Of a DNA stretch of 64,000 nucleotides, positions 8,181 to 16,253 are shown in pieces. The DNA is from Vreelandella neptunia (lineage in GTDB: Bacteria > Pseudomonadota > Gammaproteobacteria > Pseudomonadales > Halomonadaceae). The DNA is taken from positions 288,615 to 352,614 of the forward strand of contig NZ_JHQL01000001.1 in NCBI RefSeq assembly GCF_000712975.1. The letters run 5' to 3'. Position 1 is the stretch's first letter; each line of letters opens with the position of its first letter. Both the position numbers and the translations under genes were made by a program. The notes below the pieces were generated by a model. The model made no database searches, had not been told where the DNA came from, and saw only the letters and a list, made by a program, of their open reading frames with translations.

Positions 8181-9204
8181 GGCCGAGTACCTCTACCTGT
8201 AGTTGATGTGCTTCTAAATAAGCCATTGCTTCCTGGGTTTGTGCGGGGCTGCCGAGCAGCTCAGCAATCATCAGGCCTAGCGTACGGTCTTGAATAGACT
8301 CGACCTTTGCCTGAAGTATGCTGACGTCAACGCTGCACTCTCGTGCTAAGCGAGAAATAAGGGGGGTCGAAACCGCATCGCCGGAAAATGTTAGTCGAAC
8401 AACAGGGTGAGTATGCTCACTCGGCGTGTCGCTTAACCGCTCAATCAACTCTTTAGGCGGACTGAGCTGCAAAAAGTCATTCAGGAACTCTCGACCTAAC
8501 TGCGTTCTAGGCGCAGTGAAAAAATCACCGACCTCAGCATCTTCAACAAGCTCGCCATTGGAAATAAGACTTACGCGGTGGCAAATTGATTTCACCACTT
8601 CCATTTCGTGGGTGATCAGCAAAATGGTGATACCAAGCTGCTGATTAATTTCTCTCAGCAGCTCAAGGATAGAGCTAGTGGTCTGGGGGTCCAGTGCTGA
8701 CGTGGCTTCATCGCACAGCAATACGTTGGGTTTACTGGCCAGTGCACGGGCAATGGCAACGCGCTGCTTTTGACCGCCAGAAAGCTGGGCTGGATATTGC
8801 TTGGCTTTATCAGACAAACCTACCAGCTCTAATAATGGCGCTACACGATTTTTAATAGCGCTGCGACTTTCACCCATTAATTCAAGTGGGAGGGCCACAT
8901 TGTCAAATACTGTGCGCGTTGTTAGCAGGTTGAAATGCTGAAAAATCATTCCAATACGATGGCGGGCGCGGTTTAATTCGCCACGGCTAAGGCGAGTCAT
9001 TTCCTGACCGTCGACGACTACGCTGCCAGTGCTTGGCCGCTCAAGCAGGTTGACGCAACGAATAAGAGTCGATTTACCTGCGCCCGAAAGGCCAATAACG
9101 CCGTGAATCTTGCCTTTGGGGATCGTTAAATTAACGTCTTTTAGGGCATGTACGGTGCTATCACCGGTGCCATAGGTTTTACTTACATTGCTAATTTCAA
9201 TCAT
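8161..9204 (-). CDS. metN: Methionine ABC transporter ATP-binding protein with NIL domain
   Basis: ATPase of the MetNIQ methionine importer, 347 residues. Walker A GLSGAGKST (~38-46), signature LSGGQKQR, Walker B VLLCDEATSALD and the switch His (ITHEM) are all present. The C-terminal ~100 residues form a NIL/ACT-like domain that in this family binds methionine and causes trans-inhibition. The start is the ATG at 9204 giving MIEISNVSKTYG, preceded by AAGGCAG. A longer reading from 9279 would run through the leader terminator and is rejected. It is the first gene of the metNIQ operon. Confidence 0.95.
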   Translation of the reverse strand: MIEISNVSKTYGTGDSTVHALKDVNLTIPKGKIHGVIGLSGAGKSTLIRCVNLLERPSTGSVVVDGQEMTRLSRGELNRARHRIGMIFQHFNLLTTRTVFDNVALPLELMGESRSAIKNRVAPLLELVGLSDKAKQYPAQLSGGQKQRVAIARALASKPNVLLCDEATSALDPQTTSSILELLREINQQLGITILLITHEMEVVKSICHRVSLISNGELVEDAEVGDFFTAPRTQLGREFLNDFLQLSPPKELIERLSDTPSEHTHPVVRLTFSGDAVSTPLISRLARECSVDVSILQAKVESIQDRTLGLMIAELLGSPAQTQEAMAYLEAHQLQVEVLGHVQRNV

Positions 9205-9266
9205 AGCGTCTGCCTTAATGGTAGGCCGAAGACGGAGTGCGAGGGAGCAAGCGTAGGGCGGGAAAT

Positions 9267-9293
9267 AAAAAAAGGCCACCCTTACGGGTGGCC
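9267..9293 (-). terminator. Intrinsic terminator/attenuator in the metN leader
   Basis: On the minus strand a perfect 8-bp stem GGCCACCC/GGGTGGCC with a 4-base loop is followed by seven U residues. It lies between the SAM-II-like aptamer and metN, the position expected of a riboswitch expression platform. Confidence 0.88.
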
Positions 9294-9307
9294 ATCAACG
9301 CTGGACA

Positions 9308-9378
9308 CACCCTTTTAGCTGCACTTCACCAAGCTATTCGCTGGGTGGACGCCCGCAATCTGGGTACAAATCGGCGTC
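9308..9378 (-). promoter_or_regulatory. SAM-II-like (SAM-II/SAM-V superfamily) riboswitch aptamer in the metNIQ leader
   Basis: Read on the minus strand, the leader has P1 GACGCC/GGCGTC (9373-9378 with 9348-9353) enclosing the loop GATTTGTACCCAGATTGC. A connecting segment with a small CACC/GGTG hairpin follows, then GTGCAGCTAAAAGGGTG (9324-9308). The blocks GATTT..ACC..ATTGC and GCTAAAAGGG correspond to the conserved core of SAM-II aptamers. ACCC (9365-9362) can pair with GGGT (9312-9309) to form the diagnostic H-type pseudoknot. The leader precedes a methionine transporter and a terminator. Assignment is from remembered consensus; a covariance-model search was not possible. Confidence 0.75.
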
Positions 9379-9395
9379 ATTACATTTGCGGCGAA

Positions 9396-9424
9396 AGTCT
9401 AAAGAGTGGTGGCTGGCTTGTCAA
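9396..9424 (-). promoter_or_regulatory. Sigma70 promoter of metNIQ
   Basis: On the minus strand TTGACA (9424-9419) and TAGACT (9401-9396) are spaced by exactly 17 bp. Transcription would begin near 9389, just upstream of the aptamer. Confidence 0.75.
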
Positions 9425-9665
9425 TTAGAACCCTTCTATTTCATGCTTTTGTGCTTGGGAGCAGATTTATTTACTGACTAAATGACTTTAAAGAGTGGTT
9501 AGTGCTTTTTTATGTGTTTTTTGGTTGGTTGCTGTCAGGAAAAAGCTATTCCAATGCTGGTATCTGGGGCTTTGGCTGCACAAGCCCTAGGCATTAGTAG
9601 TAAGCTTGCACAAAATTTTTAACTCTATTTTATCTTGAAAGTGTTTCATAAGAGGACCAAGCCAT
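9425..9665. other. Intergenic region upstream of ribE
   Basis: About 240 bp of A/T-rich sequence. It should contain the ribE promoter but shows no FMN riboswitch core. A modest hairpin (GGGCTT..AAGCCC, around 9568-9589) is the only structure noted. Confidence 0.4.
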
Positions 9666-10292
9666 ATGTTTACAGGCATTGTGCAAGGCGTCGCTAAAGT
9701 TGTTGCGGTAAACGAACTCGAAGAGTTTCGTACCCATGTTATTGCATTACCTGAGGAAATGCGCCGAGGGCTGTCGATTGGGGCATCGGTGGCTCATAAC
9801 GGTGTTTGCCTGACGGTAACCGCCATAGAGGGTGAAAATGTCAGCTTTGACCTGATGCGTGAAACATTGCGTTTGACAAATCTTGGTGCAATTGCACCAG
9901 GGCAGTGCGTCAACATAGAGCGTGCGGCGCGCTTTGGTGATGAAATTGGGGGGCATTCCATGTCCGGCCACATTATTTGCATGGCTCGCGTAGTAGCGAT
10001 AGAAGAGGCGCCTAACAATCGCAGGCTATGGTTTTCACTGCCAGAGAAAGTCGCTAAGTTTGTATTTGAGAAGGGTTACATTGGTGTTGATGGTATTAGC
10101 TTAACCGTAGGTGATGTGCGCCCCGCGAGCGATAGTGCTGGGGTTGAGTTCAGTGTCAATTTGATTCCAGAGACGCTGGCGCGCACGGTATTAAAAGACC
10201 GATTGTTGGGTGACCGAGTTAATATCGAGATTGATCCACAAACTCAAGTGATTGTAGAGACGGTAGAAAGGGTGTTGGCTAGCCGTCTTTAG
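9666..10292 (+). CDS. ribE: Riboflavin synthase, alpha chain
   Basis: Converts two molecules of 6,7-dimethyl-8-ribityllumazine into riboflavin and a pyrimidinedione, the last step of riboflavin synthesis. The 208-residue product begins with MFTGIVQG and contains two lumazine-binding repeats. The second repeat starts near the GGHSMSGHI motif (~residues 94-102), and the catalytic region SLTVGDV is visible. AGAGGA precedes the ATG. It stands alone, without ribBA or ribH nearby, and no FMN riboswitch is seen upstream. The gene is called ribE or ribC depending on species. Confidence 0.93.
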   Translation: MFTGIVQGVAKVVAVNELEEFRTHVIALPEEMRRGLSIGASVAHNGVCLTVTAIEGENVSFDLMRETLRLTNLGAIAPGQCVNIERAARFGDEIGGHSMSGHIICMARVVAIEEAPNNRRLWFSLPEKVAKFVFEKGYIGVDGISLTVGDVRPASDSAGVEFSVNLIPETLARTVLKDRLLGDRVNIEIDPQTQVIVETVERVLASRL

Positions 10293-10386
10293 AAAGTTAT
10301 TTTGATCTACCGTTGACCGATCGGTTAGCTCATGGCCTGAAGTTTGCTATTCATATAAGTGGGTGGGCGACTTCCCATCAACGCTA

Positions 10387-10442
10387 GCGGCACACGGGGT
10401 ACTCGCAAGACGAAGAGCCTTTCGGTAATATGTGCCGCTTTT
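10387..10442 (+). promoter_or_regulatory. Structured leader hairpin upstream of the purine permease, possible attenuator
   Basis: Perfect 8-bp arms GCGGCACA (10387-10394) and TGTGCCGC (10431-10438) enclose 36 nt that can form an inner CGAA/TTCG stem and contain two GGTA motifs. TTTT follows directly. It lies 49 bp before a nucleobase permease. I could not match it to a known riboswitch class. Confidence 0.45.
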
Positions 10443-10490
10443 CTCGCATCAAGGGACGCATTCAGCGTAAGCGCGAAGGATAAAAACGAC

Positions 10491-11789
10491 ATGAAACTTC
10501 TGGACAACTACTTCAAGCTCACTGAGCAGAAGACCACTGTAAAAACCGAGGTGATCGCTGGATTCACCACGTTCCTTACAATGGCTTATATCATTTTCGT
10601 TAACCCGAGCATTCTTTCGGAAGCGGGGATGGATTATGGCGCGGTGTTTGTTGCCACCTGTGTGGCTGCTGCGATCGGATGTTTTGTCATGGGGCTTTGG
10701 GCAAACTACCCAATCGCACAAGCACCAGGAATGGGGCTGAATGCCTTTTTTACCTATGGCGTCGTACTTGGCATGGGCTATACCTGGGAAGCGGCATTAG
10801 GGGCTGTCTTTTTCTCTGGTTTTGCCTTCTTTTTGCTGAGTATTTTTAAAGTCCGTGAATGGATCATCAATTCAATCCCGCTCTCGTTGCGTTTAGGCAT
10901 TGCTGCAGGTATTGGCTTATTCCTTGCGATGATTGCACTTAAAAATGCCGGTATTGTGGTCGCAAATCCAGCCACCTATGTGGCACTTGGTGATCTATCC
11001 CAGCCTCCCGCACTTTACGCCTTATTGGGCTTTTTCGTTATTACGGCGCTTTCCTACCTGCGCGTAACCGGCGCAGTAATGATAGGTATTTTAGGTGTTA
11101 CGATCCTTGCGATGTTGTTTGGTCATAACCAGTATGGCGGTATTATGTCGATGCCTCCTTCCATTGCGCCTACCTTTATGGCAATGGATTTAATGGGCGC
11201 GCTGGATGTGGCAATGCTTAGCGTTATCTTTGCCTTTTTGTTTGTTGATCTTTTCGACACATCAGGCACGCTCGTAGGGGTTGCTCATCGTGGAAAGCTG
11301 CTGGATGAAGATGGCAAGTTGCCACGCATTGGTCGCGCCATGATGGCCGATAGTACCGCGTCTATGGCAGGTGCTGCACTGGGTACTTCAACAACGACTA
11401 GTTATATCGAGTCAACTGCAGGTATCGCTTCGGGAGGCCGCACCGGTTTAACCGCAGTTGTGGTGGGGCTTCTGTTCTTAATTAGTCTTTTCTTTGCACC
11501 ATTAGCAGGGTCTATTCCTGCTTATGCGACCGCAGGTGCTCTGCTGTATGTAGCTGTACTGATGGCGGGCAGCTTGGCTAATGCTAATTGGGAAGATCCT
11601 ACTGACGCCGCGCCGGTACTAATTGCTGCCCTAGCCATGCCGCTGACCTTCTCTATTGCAGAAGGTATCGCGCTAGGTTTCATCAGCTATGTGGCGATTA
11701 AGACTTTGGCTGGTCGTTTTAGCGATTTGAATCCAGCCGTTATTATTTTGGCACTACTGTTTGCAGCGAAGTTTTTATTCCTGGGTTAA
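10491..11789 (+). CDS. NCS2-family purine permease (guanine/hypoxanthine or adenine type)
   Basis: A 432-residue inner-membrane proton symporter of the AzgA-like branch of nucleobase transporters, which includes E. coli AdeP, PurP, GhxP and GhxQ. Typical motifs are KTEVIAGFTTFLTMAYIIFVNP at the N-terminus, ANYPIAQAPGMGLNAFF, FDTSGTLVGVAHR and GTSTTTSYIESTAGIASGGRTGL. About a dozen hydrophobic segments are present. The ATG at 10491 has AAGGA upstream; an earlier in-frame start at 10359 would cover the leader hairpin and is rejected. The following apt and gpt genes phosphoribosylate imported bases. Exact substrate preference is not readable. Confidence 0.88.
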   Translation: MKLLDNYFKLTEQKTTVKTEVIAGFTTFLTMAYIIFVNPSILSEAGMDYGAVFVATCVAAAIGCFVMGLWANYPIAQAPGMGLNAFFTYGVVLGMGYTWEAALGAVFFSGFAFFLLSIFKVREWIINSIPLSLRLGIAAGIGLFLAMIALKNAGIVVANPATYVALGDLSQPPALYALLGFFVITALSYLRVTGAVMIGILGVTILAMLFGHNQYGGIMSMPPSIAPTFMAMDLMGALDVAMLSVIFAFLFVDLFDTSGTLVGVAHRGKLLDEDGKLPRIGRAMMADSTASMAGAALGTSTTTSYIESTAGIASGGRTGLTAVVVGLLFLISLFFAPLAGSIPAYATAGALLYVAVLMAGSLANANWEDPTDAAPVLIAALAMPLTFSIAEGIALGFISYVAIKTLAGRFSDLNPAVIILALLFAAKFLFLG

Positions 11790-11823
11790 AAGCCCGTCTT
11801 ACTATTAATCAATGAGAGACGCG

Positions 11824-12369
11824 ATGAGCATCTACGGCGACTACATTAAGTCCGTTATTCGCACGGTTCCTGACTGGCCAGAGCAGGGCGTAAATTTTCG
11901 TGATATCACGCCACTTCTGCAAAATAGCGCTGCCTTTCGCAAGCTGATCGACAGCTTTGTGCACCGTTACCAGGAAATGAACTTAGATGCCATCGCGGCT
12001 ATTGATGCCCGAGGCTTCATTATTGGTGCGCCGCTGGCATACGAGCTAGGCTGTAGCTTTGTCCCTGTGCGTAAGAAGGGCAAGCTGCCGTTCAAAACAA
12101 TCAGTGAGACTTATACGCTTGAATACGGTCATTCAGAGGTTGAGCTTCATTCTGATGCTTTTCAGGAAAATGATCGCATCCTGTTGATGGATGATCTGAT
12201 TGCAACAGGTGGCACCATGCTCGCAGCAGCGAATCTTATTCAGCGCTCTGGTGGTCAAGTGGTAGAAACAGCAACCATTATTGATCTCCCTGAACTGGGT
12301 GGTTCTCAGAAAATTCGCGATGCTGGCTATAGCGTATTCGCGGTATGTTCCTTCACTGAAAGCGAGTAA
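11824..12369 (+). CDS. apt: Adenine phosphoribosyltransferase
   Basis: Salvages adenine to AMP using PRPP. The 181-residue product carries [10 protein letters not shown] near the N-terminus, [24 protein letters not shown] and the PRPP-binding loop [16 protein letters not shown], all standard for Apt. The ATG at 11824 is preferred because GAGAG lies about 5 bases upstream; the ATG at 11812 has no ribosome site. It sits 34 bp after the purine permease and 8 bp before gpt, so a salvage operon is likely. Confidence 0.94.
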   Translation: MSIYGDYIKSVIRTVPDWPEQGVNFRDITPLLQNSAAFRKLIDSFVHRYQEMNLDAIAAIDARGFIIGAPLAYELGCSFVPVRKKGKLPFKTISETYTLEYGHSEVELHSDAFQENDRILLMDDLIATGGTMLAAANLIQRSGGQVVETATIIDLPELGGSQKIRDAGYSVFAVCSFTESE

Positions 12370-12377
12370 CGCACCTT

Positions 12378-12857
12378 ATGAGCAGCGAGCGCTATCATCA
12401 ACACTTCACCGTTTCTTGGGATCAGCTACATCGCGATGTGCGCCAGCTGTGTCATCAGCTAATAGAACGGGACTTTAAAGGCATTGTAGCGATTACCCGT
12501 GGTGGTTTAATTCCTGCAGCGCTGATTGCACGCGAACTTAACATCCGTTTGATCGATACTATTTGTATTAAAAGTTATGATCATATGGATCAAGGTGGTT
12601 TAGACATCATGAAGGGCGTTGATCATGATGGCGATGGCTGGCTGCTAGTCGATGACTTGGTGGACACTGGTAAAACCGCGCGTGCTGTTCGTGAAATGCT
12701 GCCGAAAGCACACTTTGTGACAATTTATGCCAAACCAGAAGGACGTCCTCTGGTAGACCAATACCTTACCGAAGTGGCTCAGCAGTGCTGGATCCAATTT
12801 CCTTGGGATATGGGCATTGCGTATGTTGAGCCGCTAGCGGATCAACTGAAGAAGTAA
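12378..12857 (+). CDS. gpt: Xanthine-guanine phosphoribosyltransferase
   Basis: Converts xanthine, guanine and, less well, hypoxanthine to their nucleoside monophosphates with PRPP. The 159-residue protein matches the E. coli Gpt layout: [28 protein letters not shown] loop [24 protein letters not shown] and the C-terminal [13 protein letters not shown]. It lies between apt and ung with a 1-bp gap to ung, indicating one transcript. Confidence 0.95.
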   Translation: MSSERYHQHFTVSWDQLHRDVRQLCHQLIERDFKGIVAITRGGLIPAALIARELNIRLIDTICIKSYDHMDQGGLDIMKGVDHDGDGWLLVDDLVDTGKTARAVREMLPKAHFVTIYAKPEGRPLVDQYLTEVAQQCWIQFPWDMGIAYVEPLADQLKK

Positions 12858-12858
12858 T

Positions 12859-13542
12859 ATGGCCAACCCGCTACCCGACGACTGGAAGCAATGGCTTGGG
12901 CAAGAATTTCAGGCTGACTATATGTCAGCGCTGAAAGCATTTCTGGCCCAAGAGAAAGCAGCAAAAAAGGTGATTTATCCGCACTCATCGCACTGGTTTC
13001 GCGCTTTTGAGCTGACGCCTTTAGCCTCTGTAAAAGTCGTTATTTTAGGGCAAGACCCTTATCACGGCCCAAACCAGGCTCATGGCTTGTGTTTTTCAGT
13101 ACAGCCAGGCATTCAGGTACCTCCCTCTTTAGTCAATATTTATAAAGAGTTAGCGTCTGATGTAGGTTTTAGGCCTGTGCGTCATGGCTTCTTAGAGTCG
13201 TGGGCGACTCAGGGAGTGTTGTTACTGAACGCTGCGCTAACGGTTGAGCAAGGCAATGCCGCTTCTCACCGTGGTAAGGGGTGGGAGCACTTTACCGATT
13301 GTGCCATTGAAACGGTCAGTCAGCATGCTGAACCATGTGTCTTCCTGCTATGGGGTAGCCATGCGCGGCAGAAGAAAGCACTGATTGATCAATCGCACCA
13401 CTTGGTGTTGGAGTCTCCGCATCCGTCTCCACTCTCTGCGCATAGAGGCTTTTTTGGTAATCACCACTTTTCTAGGGCCAACCAGTTTCTAACCGAACAT
13501 GGGCGCTCACCGATTGAGTGGCAATTGCCGGAAACCCCTTAA
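12859..13542 (+). CDS. ung: Uracil-DNA glycosylase
   Basis: Removes uracil from DNA as the first step of base-excision repair. The 227-residue family-1 enzyme has the water-activating loop [18 protein letters not shown] (catalytic Asp, ~residues 66-83), the Pro-rich [22 protein letters not shown] and the minor-groove loop [11 protein letters not shown] with its essential His. It is translated 1 bp after gpt, which ties DNA repair to the base-salvage operon. Confidence 0.96.
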   Translation: MANPLPDDWKQWLGQEFQADYMSALKAFLAQEKAAKKVIYPHSSHWFRAFELTPLASVKVVILGQDPYHGPNQAHGLCFSVQPGIQVPPSLVNIYKELASDVGFRPVRHGFLESWATQGVLLLNAALTVEQGNAASHRGKGWEHFTDCAIETVSQHAEPCVFLLWGSHARQKKALIDQSHHLVLESPHPSPLSAHRGFFGNHHFSRANQFLTEHGRSPIEWQLPETP

Positions 13543-13591
13543 CCTAATGGTCAGTTGCGGGTAGAATGGCGCGCAATTTTGTAAGCTTGTC

Positions 13592-13612
13592 GATGCGACC
13601 TAGGTCGCCATC
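13592..13612 (+). promoter_or_regulatory. Palindromic hairpin in the upp 5' region
   Basis: It contains a perfect 14-bp palindrome GCGACCTAGGTCGC (13595-13608), extended by GATG/CATC arms around one bulged C. It lies between a TAGAAT -10-like box (13562-13567) and the upp start. It could be an operator or an RNA hairpin in the leader. Confidence 0.4.
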
Positions 13613-13639
13613 CTGAATCCCCTGCAGCGAGGAAGTCCC

Positions 13640-14269
13640 ATGAGTGTTTACGCCATTAACCATCCGCTTGTTCAACATAAGCTGGGACTAATGCGCGAAG
13701 CTGATTTGAGCACCAAGAGCTTCCGAGAACTAGCAGGTGAAGTGGCGAAACTGCTTACTTATGAGGCTACCAAAGGTCTCGAACTTGAAGATCATGAAAT
13801 TCAAGGCTGGAACAATGCGCCAATTGCCACGCGACGTTTAAAAGGCAAGAAAGTGACGGTTGTGCCGATCCTACGTGCTGGCTTAGGTATGTTGGAGGGA
13901 GTCACTGACCTGATACCCAGTGCTCGTGTCAGCGTTGTGGGACTTTATCGTGATGAGGAAACACTTCAGCCAGTGCCTTATTTCGCTAAGTTTGCAAACG
14001 ATATCGAAGAGCGCATGGCGCTTGTGATTGACCCTATGCTTGCGACGGGTGGTTCAATGGTTGCAACACTAGATATGTTGCGCGAGCGGGGTTGTGAGCA
14101 TATGAAAGTCATTGTGCTAGTGGCTGCGCCTGAAGGTATCAAACGAGTCCAGGATGCTTACCCTGATGTTGAAATTTACACCGCATCAGTAGATGACCGG
14201 CTCGATGAGCACGGCTATATCGTGCCTGGCTTGGGAGATGCTGGCGATAAAATTTTCGGGACGCGCTGA
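13640..14269 (+). CDS. upp: Uracil phosphoribosyltransferase
   Basis: Converts uracil and PRPP to UMP. The 209-residue product shows the family motifs [36 protein letters not shown], the PRPP loop [10 protein letters not shown] and the uracil-binding C-terminal [24 protein letters not shown] ribosome site precedes the ATG. It is followed by an intrinsic terminator and then the uracil permease, so coupling to uraA requires readthrough or a separate promoter. Confidence 0.96.
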   Translation: MSVYAINHPLVQHKLGLMREADLSTKSFRELAGEVAKLLTYEATKGLELEDHEIQGWNNAPIATRRLKGKKVTVVPILRAGLGMLEGVTDLIPSARVSVVGLYRDEETLQPVPYFAKFANDIEERMALVIDPMLATGGSMVATLDMLRERGCEHMKVIVLVAAPEGIKRVQDAYPDVEIYTASVDDRLDEHGYIVPGLGDAGDKIFGTR

Positions 14270-14283
14270 GCTTTCTGACTAAC

Positions 14284-14319
14284 AATGCCCCTTACGCTTT
14301 GCGTCGGGGGCATTTTTTT
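14284..14319 (+). terminator. Intrinsic terminator after upp
   Basis: The stem AATGCCCC (14284-14291) / GGGGCATT (14307-14314) is followed by seven T residues. It is a typical strong Rho-independent terminator. Confidence 0.9.
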
Positions 14320-14320
14320 G

Positions 14321-14368
14321 GCTAACCACCTATTGTTGGCTAACCACCTACTTTTTGCTAACCACCTA
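14321..14368 (+). repeat. Three 12-bp direct repeats before uraA
   Basis: GCTAACCACCTA occurs at 14321-14332, 14339-14350 and 14357-14368, an exact 18-bp period. The array lies between the upp terminator and the uracil permease start, where the uraA promoter or leader should be. Confidence 0.9.
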
Positions 14369-14392
14369 CAACGAAATATTGGAAGCGTTTAA

Positions 14393-15622
14393 ATGAGCAA
14401 TTCAGCAAGTCATGAGTCTTGGCCAAAAATGCTGCTAACAGGCGCGCAAATGCTATTTGTCGCGTTTGGTGCGCTGGTATTGGTGCCGTTACTGACCGGG
14501 TTAGATCCCAGTGTTGCGCTATTTACCGCTGGAGTTGGCACCCTAGTATTTCACGGGGTTACTAAACAAACGGTACCGGTTTTTCTGGCCTCCTCATTTG
14601 CATTCATTGCCCCGATTCAGGGTTCGATTGCAAGTTTTGGCGTGTCGGCAACGCTGGGGGGGCTGATGGCTGCGGGGGTTGTTTACGTTGTTATTTCCCA
14701 GGCAGTGCGTGTTAAAGGCACGGCATGGCTACATAGGTTGCTGCCGCCTGTTGTGGTCGGGCCGGTTATCATGGTGATTGGTTTAGCATTGGCGCCAGTC
14801 GCTGTCAGTATGGCGACAGGCGAGACAAGCGATAACATTGGTTATGGTCAAGCGATTTTCCTTTCTATGGCCAGCTTGCTAGTGACGCTTGTATTAGCTG
14901 TTTTTGGGCGTGGAATTTTACGTCTGGTGCCGATTATGGGCGGCATTGCAGTAGGGTATGGCTTAGCGCTTGTGATGGGTGTCGTCGATTTTACCTCCGT
15001 ACGTGATGCTGCTTGGTTGTCGGTGCCTAGTTTTACCGCCCCTAGCTTTCACTGGGCAGCGATTTTGTTCATGATTCCCGTTGCAATTGCTCCCGCAGTT
15101 GAGCATATCGGCGACATGGTGGCGATAGGCTCGGTGACCCGTAAAAACTATCTTGAAAAACCTGGCCTTCATCGCACCTTGTTAGGTGATGGATTGGCGA
15201 CCATGACCGCTGCCTTGTTTGGTGGACCTCCCAATACTACTTATTCAGAAGTCACGGGGGCGGTGACGCTGACTAAGGCGTTTAACCCGATGTATATGGT
15301 AATTGCCGCCGTTATCGCGATTGTACTGGCCTTTGTAGGTAAGCTGGGTGCGTTATTGCAAACCATTCCAGGCCCTGTGATGGGGGGGATTATGACCCTG
15401 CTGTTTGGCTCCATTGCGGTGATTGGCATGAACACTCTGGTGCGTGCTGGTCAGTCATTAACAGCGGCGCGTAATCTCGTGGTGGTCTCGTTAATTTTAG
15501 TGTTTGGGATAGGTGGAATGCAGTTCGGGGGCGGACAGTTCACTCTTCAAGGCGTGAGCTTAGCCGCGCTGGTCGGCATTGCGCTAAACTGGCTCTTGCC
15601 TGTTGAAAAAGAGGGTGAGTAG
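14393..15622 (+). CDS. uraA: Uracil permease, NCS2 family
   Basis: Inner-membrane uracil:proton symporter of 409 residues in the UraA/xanthine permease branch of NCS2, with ~12-14 hydrophobic segments. Diagnostic motifs are TGAQMLFVAFGALVLVPLLTG, FLASSFAFIAPIQ, IAPAVEHIGDMVAIG, GDGLATMTAALFGGPPNTTYSEVTGAV and the C-terminal NAT-like region around GPVMGGIMTLLFG. GGPPNTTYSE with the upstream AVEHIGD pattern points to uracil rather than xanthine. It is placed next to upp, whose product phosphoribosylates the imported base. Confidence 0.93.
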   Translation: MSNSASHESWPKMLLTGAQMLFVAFGALVLVPLLTGLDPSVALFTAGVGTLVFHGVTKQTVPVFLASSFAFIAPIQGSIASFGVSATLGGLMAAGVVYVVISQAVRVKGTAWLHRLLPPVVVGPVIMVIGLALAPVAVSMATGETSDNIGYGQAIFLSMASLLVTLVLAVFGRGILRLVPIMGGIAVGYGLALVMGVVDFTSVRDAAWLSVPSFTAPSFHWAAILFMIPVAIAPAVEHIGDMVAIGSVTRKNYLEKPGLHRTLLGDGLATMTAALFGGPPNTTYSEVTGAVTLTKAFNPMYMVIAAVIAIVLAFVGKLGALLQTIPGPVMGGIMTLLFGSIAVIGMNTLVRAGQSLTAARNLVVVSLILVFGIGGMQFGGGQFTLQGVSLAALVGIALNWLLPVEKEGE

Positions 15623-15672
15623 CTACTTAACTGTCTGTTCATTTACTATCTGTTCATCATTGGGAGTCGTTA

Positions 15673-16224
15673 ATGGAAAAGGCCATTGATAGTCCATTTC
15701 CTGTGCTAGGCATTGCCGCATGGAGCGGAACTGGTAAAACGACCCTGTTAGCGCAGCTGTTGCCTCGACTGCGCGAGGTGGGCCTTCGGGTGGGAGTAAT
15801 AAAGCATGCCCACCATAGTTTTGACGTGGATCAGCCAGGAAAAGACAGCTATCAGCTTCGTAAGGCGGGCGCTGAGCCGATGTTGATTGCATCTCGGGAG
15901 CGTTTTGCTCTGATGCAAGAGACGCCTGACCAAGAGGAGCCAGATTTGGCCTACCTTGTTTCAATGATGGCTTACCATGCGCCAGATTTAGTCATCGTAG
16001 AGGGGTTTAAAACGTGGCCAATTCCAAAGCTAGTTCTGTATCGTGAGGGCATTGGAGATGATTCCATTATGAGTGGTGATTGGGTGCAAGCAGTGGCGCT
16101 AAGCGGTTCGTCCCCTGAGTCGCTGAGTCCAACCGTAAAGCGGCTAGATCTTAATAATAGTGAAGCGATCACGCAGTGGGTGCTCGAATGGTTAAGCGCC
16201 CAGCCCAACAGCACCACTTCCTAA
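15673..16224 (+). CDS. mobB: Molybdopterin-guanine dinucleotide biosynthesis adapter protein MobB
   Basis: P-loop GTPase that assists attachment of GMP to molybdopterin. The 183-residue product opens with VLGIAAWSGTGKTTLLAQLLP (Walker A ~residues 13-22). It continues with VGVIKHAHHSFDVDQPGKDSY, the typical MobB region with the conserved His and DxxGKDS, and LVIVEGFK. It begins a molybdenum-cofactor block with moaCD and moaE. MsrP, a molybdopterin enzyme, is encoded ~46 kb away. The gene mobA was not seen here. Confidence 0.9.
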   Translation: MEKAIDSPFPVLGIAAWSGTGKTTLLAQLLPRLREVGLRVGVIKHAHHSFDVDQPGKDSYQLRKAGAEPMLIASRERFALMQETPDQEEPDLAYLVSMMAYHAPDLVIVEGFKTWPIPKLVLYREGIGDDSIMSGDWVQAVALSGSSPESLSPTVKRLDLNNSEAITQWVLEWLSAQPNSTTS

Positions 16225-16253
16225 CACCATGGCTTGATTAAATAGGTAACGAT

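Noticed and set aside
9204..9279. N-terminal extension of metN up to 9279
   Set aside because: It would be translated through the leader terminator, and adds residues absent from the MetN family.
9308..9378. SAM-I (S-box) or SAH riboswitch for the metN leader
   Set aside because: No CTCTTATCAAGAG-type P1 start or kink-turn and GCAACC segments; the layout fits the SAM-II pseudoknot instead.
9425..9665. Possible FMN riboswitch upstream of ribE
   Set aside because: None of the conserved FMN-aptamer segments (AGGATA-type and GGGCAGGGTG-like cores) is present.
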